This document shows, piece by piece, positions 35,590 to 48,662 of a stretch of DNA of 64,000 bases. Every line of letters begins with the position of its first letter. Position 1 is the first letter of the stretch. The translations under genes were made by a program, and so were the position numbers. Origin of the DNA: Sapria himalayana (Eukaryota; Streptophyta; Magnoliopsida; Malpighiales; Rafflesiaceae); assembly GCA_029783825.1 (NCBI GenBank), contig JAREIK010000343.1:1848501-1912500 (forward strand). Direction: 5' to 3'. Under the pieces are notes generated by a model. It made no database searches. It was not told the origin of the DNA and saw only the letters and a list, made by a program, of their open reading frames with translations.

Positions 35590-36761
35590 ATGTCAATCCC
35601 AATCATGCATGTGAAGCCATGTTAAAGCATGTTATTGGGCATTACTTCAATCTGGATGTCATTGATGATATCCCAATATAAGTAACAAAAGAATTTTATG
35701 AAATGCTAAAAGTATCAGAAGAAAATGTTTGTCCATGTAATCCTTATGACCACTCAAAATTATATGTGGTGGCTAGATTGTTAAATTTAAAACAAAATAT
35801 CATTTTTCAGAAAAGTATTTTGATGAAATTTGTAAGTTATTATATGAATTTTTATCAAAGAATAACATCATAATAGATAGCTTTTATAGTATAAAGAAGT
35901 TAATTCAAGGTTTATGTTTGCTTGTAGAAAAAATACATTGTTGCATTAATAGCTACATGATATATTGGGGTGAAAATAGTGAAGCAAATGCTTATTGTTT
36001 GTGTAACTATCCTTGTTATAAAAGACATATTGCAGTTAAAATGTAGAAAATAAATGTTCCTCATAATAAAATATATTACTAATGGTTGACTCCTTGTTTG
36101 TAAAGATTACTTACTTTTGAAGCTACTACTAATGATATGAGTTGGCACAAAGAGAATACTATTGAAGAAGGAGTGATGCAACATTGCTCAAATTCTCTAT
36201 CTTGGAAATAGTTTGATCATATCTATCCATCTTTTGCAAATAAAAGTCAAAATATTAGATTAGGACTATGAAGGGATAGATTTCAACCATTTGGGCCACA
36301 TGACAACAATAATCTTCATGGTCCGTTATTATTACACCATATAATTTACTACCATGGATGTACATGAAAGATAAGTACATATTTTTATGTATTATCGTGC
36401 CAGATCTGAGAAACCCAAAAGACAAGTTGGATGTTTTCCTGCAACTCATTATTGTGAATCTAAAAATTTTGTGAGTTAGGTGTGAAAACATATTATATAT
36501 CTAGAAAGCAGAACTTCCTAATGTGATCAACATTTAAGTGACTATAAGTGATTTTCCAGCATATTTAATATTGATAAGATTGTGTACTATAAGAAAATTA
36601 GCCTATCCTTATTAAATGGATAACTCTAATACATTTTTTCTAAGCAAATGTAAAAATACTGTTTGGTTTGATAATCATTGTAAGTTCTACATATGGAACA
36701 TCCATTTTGAAGAAATATAGAGATATTTAGGAAAGGTCAGTTAGTTGTAAAAGGTGTACCA
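35590..36761 (+). pseudogene. CACTA (En/Spm) TNP2 transposase, 5' half
   Basis: Plus-strand peptides across several frames follow the TNP2 order: SKLYVVARLLNLK, IDSFYSIKKLIQGLCLLVEK, YMIYWGENSEANAYC. Then come the Transposase_21 (PF02992) hallmarks MSWHKENTIEEGVMQH (cf. MRWHKExxxxDGxMRHP), FDHIYPSFA, NIRLGL, RFQPFG (cf. NVRLGLxxDGFNPFG) and HIIYYHGC (cf. YNLPPWxC). Near 36540-36720 are DFPAYLIL, CTIRKLAYPY and WFDNHCKFY (cf. DFPAYGxLSGxxTKGxxACPxC, WFDCHRRFLP). Stops and frameshifts throughout show it is dead. The reading frame breaks exactly where a hAT element has inserted (36762). Confidence 0.85.
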
Positions 36762-38377
36762 AGAGGTATCAAATGGGTCAGGAAGCTTGAGCCCGTCACG
36801 ATGCGGTCCAAAATAGTGCATGGACCTGTGCTGGGCTAACTTGTGTCGTGTCATGCCGAGGTAACCTAGGCCTCGTATCAGGCAAGGCATGGCCTGGTAC
36901 CTTGGCCCAAAGACATGGTTCATTGGCACAACCCAAACTATGCTTCACCTTCTGGCTACATATGACCGGACCCTGATCTCGGGCCAATGTTTGGGTGAGT
37001 CCATCTCTGCCTCCAAAGTCTAAACTCCAAAGTTCGACCGACCAAAGATCGAACTCAACTCTGACAACCGACATCCCAAAGATACGATTTACAAAATTCA
37101 AAAGTCGAAGCTTCTATAATCTGTGACCTTTGGGTTGGCTCGACGGTTGAACCAAACCAATGAACAAAAAAACATGCATTTTTAATTTTAAGATATTGGA
37201 TTCTGCCACAACGGCTAGGGGTAGAAATCCGACGATTGTCATGATTCCACCCTTAAAAAATTCCAAAAGATTCAAAGAAATAGATAAAAATGATTTTTTT
37301 AAAAAAATATATTTTTTAAATCTATATATTATCTCCTCTCATTCTCAATTTTTATCTTACTTCTCTCTCTATTTCGTATTATCTCTTCGTCTTCTTTCGG
37401 TTTTCTTGTCTCTTTATATTTCTCTTGGTCTCTCCTTTCAGTTTCAAATTTAGGACTTGGATGAAGAGTGTAGACTATCGATTGTGGTGTGGACATCATA
37501 AAGCAAACATGATTTTATACATTACAGGTATTAATTTTTAAATTTTGTTTAGTTTAATTTTATTTTTATTTTTATTTCAATTAGAATTTTTAGTTTAATT
37601 ATTATAAATAAATATATAAAAATAAAAAAAAATACAATATAATTAATAAACTAATTAAAAATTAAAATAATACATAGTAATTTTAAGATAATAATGAAAT
37701 TAATTTAAGCGTAAATATAGAAAATTTTAAAATAGATAATGATAACACTACGGAATGATATGAGGTTGCCGAAACTTTATTTTCTCCAGTCATCTCAGCC
37801 CAAATATCTAAAAAATAAAATATTAGAAGAAAATTAATAATTTGGACTCACTTTAATATTATACAATATAAAAATATTTGGGGTGTAGATGAAGAATCGG
37901 CACAATGCAAATATTATTAAAAATATTAACTTGTAAGAGTTCATGTGGGACTGGGTACCTTAAGAAACATGTCAAATAATACACCAAAAAATAAGGTGTA
38001 TTAGATCATAAGCAAACCCAACTCAACAGTAGAATTTTTAAGGATAGATCTAATTCAACCTCAATATTGACCCTCTTCATATACCACAATAAGTTAGGGA
38101 GGAATGACATGACCAAATTGATAACCACGATGGGTCTTCCGATTAAATTTTTGGATGATCCAAGGATAGTCAGTATCATGCAGACTTATTTTCATCCTAC
38201 ATATCGTAGGATCCCTAGGTCTACATCTAGGAACGACATATTAAAATATTATAACTTAGAAAAAGAAACAATAATAATGAATTTAGGGAATATAGTGGAG
38301 TGGTGTCTGTGATGCTCTATATCTGGACTAGTCATGACGATGCATCTTATGCATACCTCATTGCCCACTATATATAT
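36061..38377. repeat. Tandem segmental duplication, unit 1 (2317 bp)
   Basis: Every position p here aligns to p+2317 without indels. By my count there are about 17 substitutions in 2317 bp (about 99.3% identity). The unit holds 701 bp of the CACTA TNP2 region plus the first 1616 bp of the hAT element. The breakpoints share the trinucleotide TCA (36061-36063, 38378-38380, 40695-40697), which suggests microhomology- or replication-based duplication rather than transposition. Confidence 0.95.
36762..38377 (+). mobile_element. Duplicated 5' part of the hAT element
   Basis: It starts with the terminal AGAGGTATCAAATGGG followed by GC-rich subterminal repeats (GGCATGGCCTGG, ACCTTGGCCCAAAG). It runs through the region encoding the BED-like finger and the beginning of the transposase, then stops at the duplication junction. 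It lacks the 3' end and cannot be mobile by itself. Confidence 0.85.
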
Positions 38378-40694
38378 TCATAATAAAATATATTACTAAT
38401 GGTTGACTCCTTGTTTGTAAAGATTACTTACTTTTGAAGCTACTACTAATGATATGAGTTGGTACAAAGAGAATACTATTGAAGAAGGAGTGATGCAACA
38501 TTGCTCAAATTCTCTATCTTGGAAATAGTTTGATCATATCTATCCATCTTTTGCAAATAAAAGTCAAAATATTAGATTAGGACTATGAAGGGATAGATTT
38601 CAACCATTTGGGCCACATGACAACAATAATCTTCATGGTCCGTTATTATTACACCATATAATTTACTACCATGGATGTACATGAAAGATAAGTACATATT
38701 TTTATGTGTTATCGTGCCAGATCTGAGAAACCCAAAAGATAAGTTGGATGTTTTCCTGCAACTCATTATTGTGAATCTAAAAATTTTGTGAGTTAGGTGT
38801 GAAAACATATTATATATCTAGAAAGCAGAACTTCCTAATGTGAGCAACATTTAAGTGACTATAAGTGATTTTCCAGCATATTTAATATTGATAAGATTGT
38901 GTACTATAAGAAAATTAGCCTATCCTTATTAAATGGATAACTCTAATACATTTTTTCTAAGCAAATGTAAAAATACTGTTTGGTTTGATAATCATTGTAA
39001 GTTCTACATATGGAACATCCATTTTGAAGAAATATAGAGATATTTAGGAAAGGTCAGTTAGTTGTAAAAGGTGTACCAAGAGGTATCAAATGGGTCGGAA
39101 AGCTTGAGCCTGTCACGATGCGGTCCAAAATAGTGCATGGACCTGTGTTGGGCTAACTTGTGTCGTGCCATGCCGAGGTAACCTAGGCCTCGTATCAGGC
39201 AAGGCATGGCCTGGTACCTTGGCCCAAAGACATGGTTCATTGGCACAACCCAAACTATGCTTCACCTTCTGGCTACATATGACCGGACCCTGATCTCGGG
39301 CCAATGTTTGGGTGAGTCCATCTCTGCCTCCAAAGTCTAAACTCCAAAGTTCGACCGACCAAAGATCGAACTCAACTCTGACAACCGACATCCCAAAGAT
39401 ACGATTTACAAAATTCAAAAGTCGAAGCTTCTATAATCTGTGACCTTTGGGTTGGCTCGACGGTTGAACCAAACCAATGAACAAAAAAACATGCATTTTT
39501 AATTTTAAGATATTGGATTCGGCCACAACGGCTAGGGGTAGAAATCCGACGATTGTCATGATTCCACCCTTAAAAAATTCCAAAAGATTCAAAGAAATAG
39601 ATAAAAATGATTTTTTTAAAAAAATATATTTTTTAAATCTATATATTATCTCCTCTCATTCTCAATTTTTATCTTACTTCTCTCTCTATTTCGTATTATC
39701 TCTTCGTCTTCTTTCGGTTTTCTTGTCTCTTTATATTTCTCTTGGTCTCTCCTTTCAGTTTCAAATTTAGGACTTGGATGAAGAGTGTAGACTATCGATT
39801 GTGGTGTGGACATCATAAAGCAAACATGATTTTATACATTACAGGTATTAATTTTTAAATTTTGTTTAGTTTAATTTTATTTTTATTTTTATTTCAATTA
39901 GAATTTTTAGTTTAATTATTATAAATAAATATATAAAAATAAAAAAAAATACAATATAATTAATAAACTAATTAAAAATTAAAATAATACATAGTAATTT
40001 TAAGATAATAACGAAATTAATTTAAGCGTAAATATAGAAAATTTTAAAATAGATAATGATAACACTACGGAATGATATGAGGTTGCCGAAACTTTATTTT
40101 CTCCAGTCATCTCAGCCCAAATATCTAAAAAATAAAATATTAGAAGAAAATTAATAATTTGGACTCACTTTAATATTATACAATATAAAAATATTTGGGG
40201 TGTAGATGAAGAATCGGCACAATGCAAATATTATTAAAAATATTAACTTGTAAGAGTTCATGTGGGACTGGGTACCTTAAGAAACATGTCAAACAATACA
40301 CCAAAAAATAAGGTGTATTAGATCATAAGCAAACCCAACTCAACAGTAGAATTTTTAAGGATAGATCTAATTCAACCTCAATATTGACCCTCTTCATATA
40401 CCACAATAAGTTAGGGAGGAATGACATGACCAAATTGATAACCACGATGGGTCTTCCGATTAAATTTTTGGATGATCCAAGGATAGTCAGTATCATGCAG
40501 ACTTATTTTCATCCTACATATCGTCGGATCCCTAGGTTTACATCTAGGAACGACATATTAAAATATTATAATTTAGAAAAAGAAATAATAATAATGAATT
40601 TAGGGAATATAGTGGAGTGGTGTCTGTGATGCTCTATATCTGGACTAGTCATGACTATGCATCTTATGCATACCTCATTGCCCACTATATATAT
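38378..40694. repeat. Tandem segmental duplication, unit 2 (2317 bp)
   Basis: The second unit, continuous on its right with the rest of the hAT element. Because this unit joins the 3' half of the element, the intact-length hAT copy is 39079-42661. Confidence 0.95.
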
Positions 40695-42661
40695 TCAAAA
40701 TGGATACTAAATAAAAAAAATATTAGGATTTTTAGAAATTATCCATCCTCCTGATGACCCATCCATTTATGAGTGAATGATGAAAATCTTTAAAGAATAC
40801 AATATTTAAAATAAAATATATAGTATCACATTCAATAATACATCTAACAATAGAGTATATATTAACATGTTCATTATGACTATTTGAGATAAGCCAATAG
40901 GAGAGATTTTCTATGTTAGATGTATGTATTACATCATTAATCTCATAGTATAAGTGGGGTTGAAGCTTATTTTCCCCGCTTTAAAAAATATACGTAACTC
41001 ATTAAAATTTTTTCATATGCCTCGCAGACAACAAGAGTTTGGTAGACTCTGTTTGTCTGTGGGTCTAAAGAAAAAAAATTCCAATTAGATATGAGACACC
41101 ATTGGAATTACAAATACCTAATATTTGAGTAATATGTTAGATACAAACATGTGATATCCAACTACATCAATAGTAAGAATAAGAACTTATTATTGACGAT
41201 ACTGACTAGGATACAAAAATTTTTTTTATAAAATTTCTAAAAATTTTTTATGACACGATGAACATGTATTCGTTAGTTTATACTTTCACCACTTGCATTG
41301 CACTCATGGACATATGCAACAATAGTAGTATGTTTAGAAAGTTTAGAGATGACCTGTCATTTAGTGATATGGTTGTTGAGATGTAAACCAAGTACATAAA
41401 ATACTAGTCCGCAATTTTATCTCTTTATTGTCTGGCTGCCTACATGGACAATAGGGTTAAGGTGGAAGGAATAGAAAATATTTTGACATACATATCCTCA
41501 TGCATGAATCAAGCAGACAAACCTGAAGGGTTCATTCACGAGAAGTTGACTGAGTTATTTAGATACTACGATACTAAGTATGATGGTAGTAGTAGTCAGG
41601 CTTTGAGTATGAACATGAATATCATATTCAGATATGACTTCTTTATTCAGTTAGCAAGAGGGAAATTATGGGGTGGACCATCGAATAGGAGTGAGCTTTT
41701 TCAGTGCTTAGATACTGATTACTGCTCAATTCTATTACATACCAATACATTGATATTTTATAGTAGTAGAAATCATATGAGTCCACCTATCTTGTACTGT
41801 CTAAGATGACACAAGATCTACTGACTCCTCTGATATCGAGTGTAGTATCAGAGTCTACTTTTTCTATTGTAGTGAATGTGATTTTAGATAAGAGATTGAA
41901 ATTACTGTCATATATCACTGAGACATTAGCATTTATGAAGCATTGGAAGAATTCGAGCTTGGCCATCCAGGATCATGCTACAACTATTGTAAGATTAGAT
42001 GAGTTGGTTCCTGATGATGATTTGTGGGACTTTGATAATGATTAATGAATGAGATTGAGCACACTGTACTGCATACGGCTTACAGCTAGTGATACCATCA
42101 TATGCTGACGAGATTGATCATTTTTGGATTGTCTTTGTTTATTTATTTATTATTTGAGCTTCTTGCCTTTATTGTTATTTTGTTCTTTATTTATTCTGAA
42201 ACTTACTTACAGGATTGATATTTTATGTTTATGAGTTTATCTTTGATGTATTGATTTTTATCTTTTAATGATTTAATCTTGCTTTGTTATTTTGTAATTT
42301 ATACATGTTTTTAGTTGTTAATTGTGACTTGGGACTTGTGATAGTAATTTCATTTTTTTGTATTAATTTAATTAATTAATTAATTAATTTAGTATTAAAA
42401 TTTAAAATATTTTTGAAGTTTGGGATGACCCAAATCTGAATGGGCTGAAATGGCATGACCCGACATGACCCACCTTGACCCATCAAGTCCATGCACAATC
42501 TGGCCCGAACTAGGTACAAGCAGGGCCGACACTTCTTAAGCCATGCCGTGCTCAGCACGGCATGATTATAGTACCGAGCCATGCCGAGTACGGCATGGTA
42601 GTCCAATTGGGCCACCAAAAAAAGGGTCAGTTTGGCCCGGGCTGGCCCATTTGATACCTCT
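39079..42661 (+). mobile_element. hAT element (Dart/Ac-like), about 3.58 kb, inserted in CACTA
   Basis: The 5' end is AGAGGTATCAAATGGGTC and the 3' end GGCCCATTTGATACCTCT, a perfect 16-bp inverted pair. Adjacent 8-mers are GTGTACCA (39071-39078) and ATGTATCA (42662-42669), a hAT-length duplication with two transitions. Both ends carry GC-rich CATGGC/GGCCCG subterminal arrays. The CACTA transposase reading resumes directly after the 3' end, which confirms the insertion point. It encodes a broken hAT transposase. Confidence 0.9.
40170..42045 (+). pseudogene. hAT transposase, broken
   Basis: Near 40213-40300, AQCKYY and GTGYLKKHVK match a BED zinc finger (xxAxCKYCGK...GTxHLxRHL) in which one cysteine is now tyrosine. 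Positions 40384-40629 (MTLFIYHNKL, LPIKFLDDPR, YFHPTYRRIP, SRNDILKYY) match the segment before the catalytic core. Positions 41444-41600 (MDNRVKVEGIE, YDTKYDG) match the DUF4413-like region. Positions 41806-42045 (LLTPLISSVVSESTFSIV, ILDKRLKLLS, TLAFMKHWK) match the hAT C-terminal dimerisation domain (PF05699; cf. LAxPxSSVASExxFSxxxxVL). The catalytic middle (40630-41443) is full of stops. It is inactive, but the last domain is an open frame of 79 codons. Confidence 0.88.
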
Positions 42662-44560
42662 ATGTATCACCTTTGAGGACATGTGACAAAATATTAAAAT
42701 TAATTAAAAAAATATGGCTTGAAAAATATTATAGAAATTGATGCTAAATACATTAATGTGCAAATTTCTAATAATTATTAATATAGTTGGAAGAAATGAA
42801 ATATCTTTTGAGATTTATCTTGTTGGAAAACCAACCTAGTTTGGTGCAACTTAGATATGATACATATTAAGAACTTTTTTTGATAAAATTTTTAATATTA
42901 CCATGAATATAGATGGACAAACAAAAGATAATGCTAACTTAAGAAAGGATTTAAAAGAGTTTTATTCATATCCAAAGTTATATAAGGATGAATCAATAAA
43001 TAAATTATCTAAGACTTGTTACAGTCTTGACAAGGATGCAAAAGAAGTTTTATGCAAATGACTGATACAGCTTAGATTCCTTGACAGATATATATCTAAC
43101 ATGAGAAGATGTGTTGATATGAAAAAGTATAAGTTATTTGAGATGATAAATCATGACGGTCATATGTTTATGAAGAGGCTAATAACCATAATATTATGTG
43201 AATTACTCTTAGGAAATATTTGGGAAGCCTCGACTAAAATAAATATTTTTTTAAGTATCTCACTTGTAATATCATAACAAATGAAGACATAGAGTAATTA
43301 CAAAATAATATGCCCATAAATTTATGCAAACTTGAGTGCATTTTTTCTCATAGCTTCTTTGACTCTATGGAATATCTTCCGATCCACTTACCTCACGAAT
43401 CCATGATATCAGGCCCCGTGCAATATAGATAGATGTATTTATTTGATAAGTTATATAATTTTCATTTCATCATCTAAAAATTTAAATGAATCTAACAAAT
43501 AAATATTATTCTAATTAATAATTTTTTTAGATATCTTTAAAAAACTGAATAATAATATTCGAAATAAAGCCAAAGTTAAAGGATCAATATGCAATACTTG
43601 GTTGAAAAATATTTGACATTTTGTGGGCACTAATTTCCGCCACAAGTGTATATTTTTCATAACAAAATATTATTAAATAATGATTATGCTGAAGGGATGG
43701 ATCAGAAGATAAACCTCAAAAGATTGAAGTTATTTTCCTTAATTCTAAAAAATTAAGGGTTGATCATCAATATGTGATTCTCTTTTCTTTAATTCCTTAT
43801 CATAAATTCTAAAAAAAAAATTGAAGTTATTTTGAATATTAAAATAGGTATATCACATATCACGAGGAAGAAATAGGAATGTAGAATGATTATAAATCTT
43901 ACTCAATATAAGTTTTTAATTTCCTCCCAATTCAACAAGATATATATGTGCGCAACATGATATTCTGGATCTTCCAAAAATATTTTGATTTTGCTCAACC
44001 ATATGATCGACCTGTGGTGTATGCATTAAGGTGTCTAACTAAACTACTTCTAATATTAACTTTTAGGGTCGATTGATTAAAATTCTATAGTATGAGTATC
44101 ATGTTTTACCAATTAAAAGGATAATTCTGTTTAAGTACGAATGGTTTGATCTCATTCTAAATTTGAGTACTATAATTCATCATCAATACAACCTTGTTGA
44201 TGTGTACCATAAGAAATATTATCATAAGTAAGAGTCATTAATTATTGCAATATAAGCTGTTAAAGTATGTTACACAACTTATCCAACCAGAAGAAATACT
44301 AGTGATTTGTAGACTATTTGTAAAATAAAACATAGATCAATTATGTAAGTATTGAAAAGGATATCATAGTGACACCATCACATGTACCTACATTTCAAAA
44401 GAATATTGTGGAAATTTATTCAATTAATCTTGTGGCAAATGATGGAACTATTTAGATATTGATGATGTATATATTGAAAAAGATAATGAGAAAAAAATTA
44501 ATTGCACAATCAAATGAGGATGAATATTTAGATTGAGATAATTTGTTTGAAATTTCTGAT
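42662..44560 (+). pseudogene. CACTA (En/Spm) TNP2 transposase, 3' half
   Basis: Starting just after the hAT 3' end are CNLDMIHIKN (cf. HNLDVMHIEKN), NIDGQTKDNANLRKDL (cf. xISGKTKDxxNARLDL), CYSLDKDAKEVLC, RFLDRYISNMRRCVDMKK, NHDGHMFMKRL (cf. SHDCHVLMQ), LCKLECIFSHSFFDSMEYLP and IHLPHESMISGPVQYR. The last two are the DUF4218 signature (cf. LxxIFPPSFFDxMxHLxVHLxxEAxxxGPVxYRWMYPFER). Near 44240-44340, AVKVCYTTYPTRRN and ICKIKHRSI match DUF4216. Together with 35590-36761 this is one TNP2-like gene split by the hAT insertion and its duplication. Confidence 0.87.
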
Positions 44561-45400
44561 GATGAGTAGATATTTATGGACTTCGATATTATGTTATATT
44601 ACTTATTTTGTAACTATTACAATTTGGATGTTGGCTTAATTTTTTTTTACAAATATAAATGTGAATGTGTTTCTCATGATGTTTTCTTAGTATGATACAT
44701 TCATTTCATATATTTCTTATCTTTGCAATTTATGATATTTATGAAACTTGAATTAGGCATGAGAGGTGACAATTCAAGTGGCTGAGAATCTCAATCCACG
44801 GAGAGGGGTAGTCGAAGTCAATAAATAGTTTGTGGAGGAGGAATTCAATATTTGTTTAGTGACAAGAATACTACAAATGTTTCTCCGTATTCACCCATAT
44901 GTACAAATGATAAGTTGGCATCACCTCATCTTAAGACATGTATTATCTACCACTGACATTCTGTCTTTATCTCATTTTGTACTAACTAGTTTTATTAGCT
45001 CCATCTCACCTATCTTAGGAGATATATGTGTTGCTACTACAACATCGACAATGGATAGATATTCACAATCCATTATTTGCATGCAAAATTATGATAAAAT
45101 CTTCATTTGACTCATCCTTGACAATAAACAGTACATACATTACATAGATTTACTACTGCATACATTATTAAATTTTCTTTTTTTCATTTATAATTAATTT
45201 ATTTTAGAACTATGCATAAAAATATAAATAAATGTTTTTGTTTAAAATATAATAATTTTTATTAATAACTAACTATGATTTTGTTACTAATCCAACATTT
45301 TCATTCATATTTAAAATTATATTTGCGTTACTAAGTTTTGGATTAATATTATAAAAGAAGAAAACTTGAATTGTGTAACAAAAGTAAAGATGTTTTTCTT
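44561..45400. other. CACTA interior between the two genes
   Basis: An open frame at 44832-45110 (plus, 92 codons) lies where the second CACTA gene would begin, but its sequence is not diagnostic. Confidence 0.4.
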
Positions 45401-46770
45401 TTATATATATATATAAATAAAACTAGTTATGGAGGGTATAAAGTAGAGTAAAGTATCATCAAATATGAAAGAATGTTACGGGGAAGAATTTGAAGTATAA
45501 TTTTATTACATGTAGCAAAAAGTCAATTTATTTTATTATTAAAAACTTAAAAAAAATGCATCACAATGTAATGTACTTTTTTTTTGTTTATTGCAGATAA
45601 AATATAAATGGAATAATACTTAGTTATTCTCTGTGAACGATACATGGAAACTTGTAACTAATGTCAGATACAATGACAAGCTTAGAAAATTAAAAAATAT
45701 ATATATGATAAAAATGCAATAGTATTCCTCTAGATATTTGGATAAAATGATGGGAATATTAGAATAGTGAAGGATTCAAGGTCTTGTCCCATATGGCGTT
45801 ACAAAATTATTGATCAGAGAAAGCATGTAAAAGATTAGGACCTTCCAAACATATTGGATATTCCAAAATGACTTACCAATGTTCTATAGATTTAATAATA
45901 GTATCATTCATAATTTATTTTGATTTTAACTTTGTGAATGTAAACAATAATAAATTAATGATAATTTTTCATGTACATCATTGGTTAATATTATTTATTT
46001 TTAGGAGGTTGAGCTGGGAAGTCCACCTACATTGTTTGAGATGTTAAAGCACAACACATGAAGAATGATGAATCCTATATAGACAAACGAGCAAATGATA
46101 TTAATGTAAGTTTCTCATTTTTTTACTTTGTAACTTATGTAAATTATAATATGTTAATGAAGAAAATATTAAAAAATTAAAATTTTAGCAACCACAACAA
46201 TTAATTTTACATGTAAAGTATCATCTATTTATTAATAATATTGATGAGTTATTATATATGAACTCCTTAATTATAATGACTCACTTCATTTTTATATTAA
46301 TATTTAGTAGGTTATTGTTGATTTGATGTGTTTGTTTCAATTTTATCTAAATATAGTATTGGTGAGTGATATTGTATTATAACAATTATAAGAAGCTGTA
46401 GAGAATAAGGTTGTCATTGCTTCTCAAGTGACAGATCATTCTATAAAAACTCTAGAGATTTATGTTGCACATATTTACCTTCAAGGCATTAGTGTGGAGC
46501 CAAAAAAATGGTGTGCGTACGATCTTGGTACCCATGCATCTACATTTTATCCAAGTTTTTTTAAAGCTCTTCATATTCTTCTTCATTTTACAATAATTTC
46601 TTTGATGAATGGTTGCGAGAAGAGATGCACGAAATTCAAGATAATTTGAAAATAAAAAAAATGAGGTGATACAACACAAGAATGAATAGATGCAAAAGCA
46701 AATTGAAAAGATGAAAAAAAGAGAAAAAGAAATACTAGGAATAGAGGAAAAATGGAATAAAAGATTTTGA
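45401..46770 (+). pseudogene. CACTA second gene (Transposase_24/TNPA-like) remnant
   Basis: At 46010-46090 the plus strand gives EVELGSPPTLFEMLKHNT and NEQMI, matching the plant Transposase_24 motif (cf. ELGREPTLxELFxxTHxRKDGxFVDxRAxxIYE). Further on (46640-46750) is a glutamine- and lysine-rich stretch resembling the coiled-coil tail of these proteins. It lies downstream of TNP2 in the same orientation, the usual CACTA gene order. Stops are frequent. Confidence 0.65.
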
Positions 46771-47159
46771 AGGTGGAAAAAATTATCTACAAGTTGGTAG
46801 ATGCTTCATCTAATTTTCATCATTCTGAAAAAGATCCATTCAGATATCTGGAGAAGAATACTCATCTCAATAATGAGTCATAGTTGTTTGTTATGCTATT
46901 TATGGCATTTTTGTAAGGAACTTTGTTATGCTAAACTTTATTATGTTAAACTTAGTGATGTTAAACTTTGTTTTCGTATTCCTGTTATTGAATGTAATAT
47001 ATGTGCAATGGAAATGGTTGAATTTTGATGTTTGTTATTTGATATTATATATTTTAGTGGAAGTTATATGAATATTATTGGATGAAATTTATGCAAAAAA
47101 ATGGATTGCAGGGTATATGATTTCTATATGCGTTTGTAAATGATATAAAGCATACAAAA

Positions 47160-47450
47160 TCTCCAACAAATGGAATTTGTTCATGTTGCAAAAATTAGAA
47201 ATGGAAAATGGTATTTTAATTCCAAATCTAATTTAGAAATAAAATTAGCATTTCTATTTCCATCATTATTTCAGTATTGGATTAGAAACGAAAATTGAGA
47301 ATCCAATTTCATCACTATATTTAAAAACAGAAATGTTCGCTTACACAAATTAGAAATATCCATGTAATTTCCATTTCAAAAATTTAGAAATGAGCTTTTT
47401 AGAAATAAAAAAATTTCATTTCTATTTAGGTCCCTAATTATTGATTATGA
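47160..47450. repeat. Inverted TTAGAAAT/ATTTCTAA word cluster, probable CACTA subterminal repeat
   Basis: Words such as TTAGAAATGGAAA, CATTTCTATTTCC, TTTAGAAATAAAA and TTTCATTTCTATTTAGG recur in both orientations over about 290 bp downstream of the transposase genes. CACTA elements carry such arrays inside their ends. I could not identify the terminal CACTA/TAGTG. Confidence 0.5.
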
Positions 47451-47484
47451 TGAAATTAAAAATGAATTTGATTGCTAATCTTAA

Positions 47485-47493
47485 TATACTACA

Positions 47494-47534
<41 letters not shown>

Positions 47535-48080
47535 AGGTTATATGTATATAGATATGTATATACATACAATAGTGTATATATACAAGCTATTTATAGAGTA
47601 TGTATATACATATATATAGTAGTATATGTACATATACACTTGAATTTGTGATTATATATATTGTAATAACATATTGAAGTATGTATATATATATGCATAT
47701 TAGTGTTTTGCTTGTCTGTGTGTATACGTGTTAACACATACACACGCCCAATAGTATGTTCACACACAAACACACACACACACAATTTTATTTTGTGCAT
47801 ATATGTAAACATTTACAAATACATTTATATATATATACACACTAGTGTGAGAGAGAGAGTGTGTGTATACATATATATAATAGTGTATATACATATACAC
47901 TAAGAATGTGTAGTTAAAATATATAATATTGTAAAGACTACACACACACACACACACACACCCTATGTATTACAGTGTGTGTGTGTGTGTGTGTGTGTAA
48001 ACACAGTTGTATCTATATAAACATATTGTGGTATCCATATATATATACACATATATGCATGTGTGCGTGTGTGTATTTAG
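47485..48080. repeat. Compound (GT)n/(TA)n/(CA)n microsatellite
   Basis: A (TG)n tract at 47494-47532, alternating ATGTATATA words, (CA)n at about 47765-47783 and 47940-47962, and (GT)n at 47975-47998. A segment of TATACATATATATAATAGTG followed by TATATACATATACACT is itself repeated (47570-47640 and 47865-47900). Open frames here on both strands are repeat artefacts. Confidence 0.9.
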
Positions 48081-48284
48081 GTTCAAAATCTAACTGTATG
48101 AAATAAACACTCATACCCAAGTTTTTCTTCTTAAGCTCTTGATGCCGAACCATGTCTGTGGATTTTAAAACGTGTAAGAGATTTGCGGGATTTGCAGTCG
48201 AATTGAATAAGTTTTTTTGCGTACCAAGATATGCCACAAAAACACCAATTTTTTGCCCTTTGCGACCAAAGCTCAAAATCCAAA

Positions 48285-48310
48285 ATTTTTTTTTTTTTTT
48301 CAAAATCCCA
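48285..48310. repeat. Poly-T tracts downstream of the Alba gene
   Basis: Runs of T at 48285-48300 and 48311-48320, with little else between the microsatellites and the 3' UTR region. Confidence 0.8.
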
Positions 48311-48662
48311 CTTTTTTTTTAAGCTAAAAAAAGCTTTCATATATGCACACACACAATTACCGTCACATTTATATCTACGACTTAAACATAAGGTGGCAAG
48401 GCAATGGGGGACCAGAGATCTGCTGCAGCAATGGCAGCAGCGGTCTCATCAACTGCTCACAGTTTATATTTTATCCAAAAATAAAACAAAAAAAGCTTAT
48501 CTAAGACACGAAATCATCAACAAAACTTGCTATTTAGAGTCCAAGCCAGAAATTTTTTTAAAAAAAAAAATCATACAAAAAAAAGAAAAAAACAAATAAA
48601 CATGCGAATTGAGATCCGAAAAAGAAGATAACAGCAGCTTGGCTCGAAGAACAACAAGGCTT

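Noticed and set aside
36796..37101. 101-codon minus-strand frame present in both duplicated units
   Set aside because: It lies in the GC-rich subterminal repeats of the hAT element, antisense to the transposase. Its duplication is explained by the 2317-bp tandem event.
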